From NCBI GenBank assembly GCA_001483205.1, contig JPPB01000189.1, positions 1 through 15,118 on the forward strand: 15,118 bases of DNA, written 5' to 3'. Position 1 is the stretch's first letter; each line of letters starts with the position of its first letter. This document shows, piece after piece, positions 6,033-12,200 of this stretch. A program made the translations under genes and the position numbers. The DNA comes from an alpha proteobacterium 3107. Its GTDB lineage: Bacteria > Pseudomonadota > Alphaproteobacteria > Rhodobacterales > Rhodobacteraceae. Under the pieces are notes generated by a model, which had not been told where the DNA came from, ran no database searches, and worked only from the letters and a program-made list of their open reading frames with translations.

Positions 6033-9000
6033 ATGGCCACTACGGACACCGGGGCCACCGGACCGGCAACTCAGCCGGGGGCTGCCATGAAATCAGGGCC
6101 GATTGCATATTTCGCGGGCAACCCTGTCGCTGCCAATTTGCTTATGCTGTTTTTCATCATCGGCGGCATCATTTCCGGCACCCACCTGACCATCCAGCAT
6201 TCCCCTGAGATCGACCTTCGGACGGTTTCGGTCACGGTGCCCTTTCCGGGGGCGTCCCCCAGAGAAGTCGAGGAGGATGTCAACCGCCGTATCGAGGAGA
6301 GCGTCATCGGGCTTCCGGGGGTGGAGCGGGTTATCGGCACCGCGACTCAGGGCCGTGGCCACATCGACATCGAACTGTCCGCTTTTGCCGACGCCGCGAA
6401 TGTGCTCAATGACGTTCAAAATGCGGTGGACAGCATCGAAAACTTTCCGCCGCTCACCGCCGATCAGCCGGAAGTGAAACTCAAGAGCCTGGTGCTTGAG
6501 GTGATGACCCTGGCGGTGTCGTCCGCCACCGCCGACGAAAACACGATCCGCACCGCCGCCGAGAACCTGCGCAGTGATCTTCTGCAACTGCCGTCGGTTT
6601 CGCAGGTGCAGCTCAAGGGAACCCGCAACCGCGAAATTTCCATAGAGCTAAGCGAGGAGGAATTGCGCCGCCACAACCTTTCCTTCGGTCAGATTGCCAA
6701 TATCGTGCAGCGCACATCGCTCAACCTCACGTTCGGGGAACTGCGCACCGAAGCGGGCGGGTTTGTCCTTCACACCATGTCCAAACGGCGCGTCGGCGAG
6801 GAGTTTGCGGACATTCCGCTGCTCACACAGGTTGACGGCACCATCGTCACCCTTGGCGACGTTGCCGAGATTCGCGACGGATTCGTGGACAAGCCGGTCG
6901 TCGCACGGGTCAACGGCCAGCCGACCGTGCTGGTCCGCATCGATGCAACCCAACAGCAGTCGATTGTCCGCATGGCCCGTGAAATCAAGGGCTGGCTCGA
7001 AAGCTACACGCCACCACCGAACCTTGCCGTCACCATCTGGAACGACCGGGCGCAGCCCGCCGTGGACCGCCTGCGCGGGATCATCGGCAACGGGATCATC
7101 GGTGCAACTCTGGTCTTCTTGTCGCTGGTGCTTTTGTTCGACCTGCGTGTCGCGACCTGGATCACGGTTGGCATCCCGCTTTCGTTCATCGGCTCTCTGC
7201 TTTTCTTTGCGCCTGCGGGCCTTAGCCTGAACATAGGCACGATTTTCGCCTTCTTCCTGATGGTCGGCATCGTAGTGGATGACGCCGTGGTGGTCGGCGA
7301 AAGCATTGCCGCAGAGCGCGAGGGCGGCAAGGGTGCGCGGGAGGCGGCAATATCCGGCGCGCGGGCCGTGGCGGGGCCGATCACCATCGGCGTATTGACG
7401 ACCTTGCTGGCATTTCTGCCGTTTCTTTTCGTCACCACCACCAACTATCAGATTGTCAACGTGTTTCCCTATGTCGCGTTCTTCGTGCTTCTGGTCTCAC
7501 TTATCGAGGCATTCTTCATCCTGCCCGCCCACCTGTCGCATGAGGGGCGATGGAGCGCGTCTCCGCTCAGCGACATTCAGGACCGGCTGAGGGCGTGGCT
7601 GGAGGGCGTTCGTGATCGTGTTGTCGCCCCTGCGGTGTCCTGGGCCGTGCGCAATATCGCGCTGACACTGCTGGCCGCGGTTCTGGTGGTGGGGGTTGGG
7701 GTATTTCTTCTGGCCTCGGGGATGGTGCGAACCATCATTCTGGACAAAGACGCCAGCATTTCGGGGGATGTTCAGGCAAACATCCGGCTTCCTATCGGTG
7801 TGCCGTTCGAGCAAACGCTGGCAACGGCGGAGCGGTTCGTCGAGGCGGGGCACGCCGTCAATGAACATCTTGGCGGAACGGCGGTCCATTCGGTCAGCAT
7901 CATCGTCGGCAACACCGTGGCGGCGCAGTTGCGGGATGACGACACGGGCAATGCCAGCCATCTGGCCTCGGTAAAGCTGCATCTGCATAACCGGCCCGCC
8001 CGCACCGCGTCCCCGAGGGAAATCGAACGGTTGTGGCGAGAGTATGTCGGCGACATTTCCTATCTGGAACGGGTGGAGTATCAGACCACCCGCGTTCAGG
8101 ACAACCCGACCGTGGCCTATGCGCTCAAGCATGACGATGCGGACACGCTGGCGATGGCGGCGGCGCGGCTAAGGGCTTTCATGGCTGAGATACCGGGCAT
8201 CTATGAGCTTTGGGACAGCATGGCCCCCGGCAAGAGCCACTTTGAAATCCAACTGACACCGGCGGGACAGGCGGCGGGGCTGACCCCTGCCTCTGTCGGC
8301 AGACAGTTGCGGGCCAATTTCAACGGTGTGGAGGTTCAGCGGATTCAGCGCGGACATGACGAAATCAAGGTGATGCTGCGATACCCGCCTGAGCGGCGCG
8401 CAAGCCTTGATGAGCTGTCCAGAGAGCACATCCTGAGCCTCGCCGGAGAGCGAATCGGCGGTCGCTCAGCGGGTGGGGACGACCCGGCCTATACCGAGGT
8501 GCCGCTGTCCACGGTGGCGCGCCTGGTCGAAAAGCGCGAGATGGCGACCCTGATGCGGATTGACGGCAAACAGACCGCACTGGTCAGTGCGCAGGCCGAC
8601 ACGGCGGTGGTCACCCCGATCACGGCGCGGCGGCAGATCGAGGCGGACATCCTTCCCGCCCTGCTTGATGCCTATCCCGGCCTGAAGATCGAGCACCACG
8701 GAAGCGCACGGGATTCAGGGGCCATGCTGGAAACCCTGAGCCTGCTGGTGCCGCTGGTGCTCTTGGCCATGTATGCGCTCATGGCCACCTTCCTGCGCAG
8801 CTACTGGAAGCCGTTTGTCGCCGTGGCGGGTATTTTCATCGCCTTTGCGGGGGCGGTTCTGGGCCACTGGATACTGGGGTGGGACTTCACCGCCATGTCG
8901 CTGTTCGGGGTGATCGGGGTCTCCGGCGTTGTCGTGAACGATGCACTGGTTCTGCTGGACCGTTACAACACGATCCGGCGAGAGAACGGGGACATTCCGG

Positions 9001-9227
9001 CGATTGCAGCGGTGTCCGCCGCGACCCGACACCGGTTTCGCGCCGTGCTGCTGACCAGCCTGACCACGGTTCTGGGGCTGTCGCCCCTGCTCTACGAACG
9101 CAGCGATGAGCTGATGTTTCTGGTGCCGCTGGTCGTCAGTATGCTGAGCGGCCTCGTGCTGTCAGGGTTGTTCATCCTGCTCATTCTGCCAGCGCTGGTC
9201 ATGGTTGCAGAGGGCCGACACGAATAA
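6033..9227 (+). CDS. RND-family inner-membrane efflux permease (AcrB/HAE1-like)
   Basis: A 1064-residue proton-driven pump of the resistance-nodulation-division superfamily, of normal length and duplicated topology. TM1 lies at about 34-50, TM2-6 after residue 349, TM7 near 541-565 and TM8-12 after residue 900. The large periplasmic loops fall between. The N-terminal signature VPFPGASPREVEEDV is present. TM4 has GIVVDDAVVVGE with Asp416 and Asp417 as the proton-relay pair. In TM10 the sequence GVVVNDALVLLD puts Asn969 where AcrB has the relay lysine, a feature of a divergent subfamily. The start at 6033 has a strong GGAGG; an in-frame ATG at 6087 (MKSGPIAYF) would drop 18 polar residues. It follows the adaptor by 12 nt and precedes the PKS by 57 nt. 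Export of the PKS product is a reasonable inference; a general drug pump is the alternative. Confidence 0.95.
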   Translation: MATTDTGATGPATQPGAAMKSGPIAYFAGNPVAANLLMLFFIIGGIISGTHLTIQHSPEIDLRTVSVTVPFPGASPREVEEDVNRRIEESVIGLPGVERVIGTATQGRGHIDIELSAFADAANVLNDVQNAVDSIENFPPLTADQPEVKLKSLVLEVMTLAVSSATADENTIRTAAENLRSDLLQLPSVSQVQLKGTRNREISIELSEEELRRHNLSFGQIANIVQRTSLNLTFGELRTEAGGFVLHTMSKRRVGEEFADIPLLTQVDGTIVTLGDVAEIRDGFVDKPVVARVNGQPTVLVRIDATQQQSIVRMAREIKGWLESYTPPPNLAVTIWNDRAQPAVDRLRGIIGNGIIGATLVFLSLVLLFDLRVATWITVGIPLSFIGSLLFFAPAGLSLNIGTIFAFFLMVGIVVDDAVVVGESIAAEREGGKGAREAAISGARAVAGPITIGVLTTLLAFLPFLFVTTTNYQIVNVFPYVAFFVLLVSLIEAFFILPAHLSHEGRWSASPLSDIQDRLRAWLEGVRDRVVAPAVSWAVRNIALTLLAAVLVVGVGVFLLASGMVRTIILDKDASISGDVQANIRLPIGVPFEQTLATAERFVEAGHAVNEHLGGTAVHSVSIIVGNTVAAQLRDDDTGNASHLASVKLHLHNRPARTASPREIERLWREYVGDISYLERVEYQTTRVQDNPTVAYALKHDDADTLAMAAARLRAFMAEIPGIYELWDSMAPGKSHFEIQLTPAGQAAGLTPASVGRQLRANFNGVEVQRIQRGHDEIKVMLRYPPERRASLDELSREHILSLAGERIGGRSAGGDDPAYTEVPLSTVARLVEKREMATLMRIDGKQTALVSAQADTAVVTPITARRQIEADILPALLDAYPGLKIEHHGSARDSGAMLETLSLLVPLVLLAMYALMATFLRSYWKPFVAVAGIFIAFAGAVLGHWILGWDFTAMSLFGVIGVSGVVVNDALVLLDRYNTIRRENGDIPAIAAVSAATRHRFRAVLLTSLTTVLGLSPLLYERSDELMFLVPLVVSMLSGLVLSGLFILLILPALVMVAEGRHE

Positions 9228-9284
9228 TCGTCACGCCCCGAAAATCGCGAATGCCGCCACAGAATGCAGACAGGGGATTTGACC

Positions 9285-12200
9285 ATGGATATGACAGCCC
9301 GGACCAGACCGGACGCCACACCGTCAGACCTGCCCCCCCTGCACATGCCCGTCGCCATCGTCGGATACAGCTATCGCCTGCCCGGCGGGTTGCGCGACGA
9401 CGCGGCATTCTGGCAACTTCTGGCCGAGCGCGAGATTGTGCAGGAGCCGATCACCGAGCGCTATGGCAGGGGCTACCGGCCTGTTGGCGGGTTCTCCGGG
9501 CCGGGGCGGTTTGCCAGCCCCCATGAAGGGCTGATCCGGGACGATGTGGAAAAACTGTTCGACCGCGGCCTGTTTGGCCTGTCCCAGAACGAAATGACAT
9601 CGACGGACCCCCAGATGAGGATGCTGCTGACCTGCACCTGGGAGGTCTTTGAGCGCGCAGGCTGGGATCTGCATTCGCTGCACAACAGCCCCACCGGGGT
9701 TTTCATCGGCGCGCAGACTCCGCCGGTGGCAAACTGGCGGCCTATGCGCGGCGCGTCCCCGTTTGATGTGACAAGCATCAGTCTGGCCATGCTGGCCAAC
9801 CGCATTTCCTATCATTTCAACCTGATGGGGCCGTCCACCACCTATTGCACCGCCTGCTCTGCCAGCCTGACCGCCCTGCACACGGCGATAAACGCCCTGC
9901 AAAACGGCGATTGCGAGCAGGTTGTTGTCGGCTCTGTCAACTATCTGGGAACCGCCCGGCTAAGCGCCTCTTTCAATGCCCTTGGCGTCATCAGCCCGGA
10001 CGGTAAGTGCCATTCCTTCGATGCCGAGGCCAACGGTTACATGCGATCCGAGGGCGCGTTCGCCTATGCACTCAAACCGCTGGTCGCGGCAGAGCGGGAC
10101 GGCGACCGCATTCTGGCGGTGGTCGAGGCCACAGCGGTGAATGCAGCGGGGGCCGCTGATGAAGGCGTCGGCTTGTCCCAGGGGCGCTATATCACGGCAC
10201 CCACCCGTCATGCCCAGGTAGAGCTGATGCGGCAAGCCTGCGCCCGGGCGGGGCGCGATCCGGGGGATTTCGACTATATCGAGGCCCACGCGACCGGCAC
10301 GGTGGTCGGCGACCGGATCGAGGGCAACGCAATAGCAGAGGCATTCAGCGGCAGCACCCGCGACACCCCGTTGCGCCTGTCAAGCGTCAAGAGCAATCTC
10401 GGCCATATGGAAGCAGCGGCGTTCCACTGCGCCTTGCTCAAGGTGCTCCTGATGATTGAGCGGCGCATGTTTGCGCCGACTTCCAGAAATTTCCTGGTCC
10501 CGAACCCGGAGATCGACTTTGACAGATGCCCGATGCAGGTGCAGACCGTTTGCGAACCTTTCCCCGAACGCCCGGCGGTGATCGGGATCAATTCATTCGG
10601 CTTTGGCGGGGCCAACGGGCATTGCGTGGTGCGGGAGTATCGCCCGCCCCGGCCCGTCAGCCGCTCGGTGCCGACGGCCCCGAAAGCGGGCTATATGGTT
10701 CCGTTGTCGGCGCGCAGCTCCGGGGCGCTGACCCGAAGCGCGGAACGCTTGCGCGATACGTTGGGCGAGCAACAGGATTTGGACCTTTACACCATCGCAG
10801 GCAATCTTGGCCGCCGCCGCACCCATTTCGCCGCGCGCACATCCTTTGCGGTGAGGGACCGGCAGGGGCTGGTTGCGGCGCTGGAGGCGTTCATCCGCGA
10901 TCCGTCACCGGTCACGACCCTGGCCGGGGAAGACCGGCGGCGACTGGCGATGGTGTTTTCCGGTCAGGGCACCCAGTGGGCGGGGTGCGGGCGCGTGCTC
11001 TATGACGCTGACCCGGTTTTCCGCCGCGCCATTGACGCCATTGAGGCCCATTGGCGGGAACACTCTGACATCTCTTTGCGGGCGGCCTGCTTTTCCGCCG
11101 GGCAGGAAGAGCTGAACGAGGTTCGTCTGGCCCAGCCTGTCATCTTCATGGTTCAGTGCGCGCTGGTCGAGTTGCTCAAGACCTGGGGCGTCTACCCGAA
11201 TTGCGTGGTCGGGCACAGCTCCGGCGAGGTCGCCGCCGCCTATGCCGCCGGGCATCTGTCGCTGGCCGACGCAACCCGTCTGGTGTTCCACCGCGCCACC
11301 CTGCAACAACGCACCGCCGGATCAGGCCGGATGCTGGCCATCGGTCTCGACCGGCCGGGGGTGGAGGAACTGCTCACATCCATGGGCATGTCCTTCCGTT
11401 TCGGAGACGATGGCGAAACCGGGCCGGTTCAGGTGGAAATCGCCTGTGAGAACGCCCCCGCCAACACCGTCATCTGCGGCAGGGAAACCGCGTTGCGCCC
11501 GGTGATGGAGGCATTGGACCAGCGCGGCCTGCAAAACCTGCTGCTGCCTGGCAATATCGCCTTTCACTCCGCCGCCATGGACCCGATCAGAGGGGACGCG
11601 CTGGCCGCCCTGTCCTTTCTCGACACATGCGGGGCCGGGGCGGAAGCGCCTTTCGTCTCTTCCGTCACCGGCGCGGTCACGACCAGGCTGGACAGCGCCT
11701 ATTGGTGGTCGAACATCCGTCAGCCGGTGCGGTTCGCCGCCGCAATGGAGACCATTCAGCGCGAGCGCCGTGCCGATGTGGTGCTGGAGATTGCCCCGCA
11801 TTGCGCTCTGCAACCCACCATTGCGCAGTGTCTGGAAGGGAACACCCGGCCAGTGACCTGCCTGCCGACGCTGATGCGCGACAGCGATACCTGCCTCGGC
11901 TTTCAGGAAACTCTGGGGGGTCTGTTCCGGTCCGGCGTAACGCTCGACTTCGCTGCTCAATACCCGCGCCCCGAACCTGTTGCCCATCTGCTTCCCGGAC
12001 ATCCCAGGGACGAACAGGCCGCAATGGACATCATGTGCGACAACGAAATGTTTGTCCGGCAGGGGGAATATTCCCACGGGCCGCTGGTGGGGCATCGGGT
12101 TCCCTGCGCGCATATGCTGTTTGAGGCCCGGCTTTCGGATCAGGATTTTCCCTGGATGGCTGATCACCGGGTCCATCACGCGGCGATCATGCCTGCGGCG

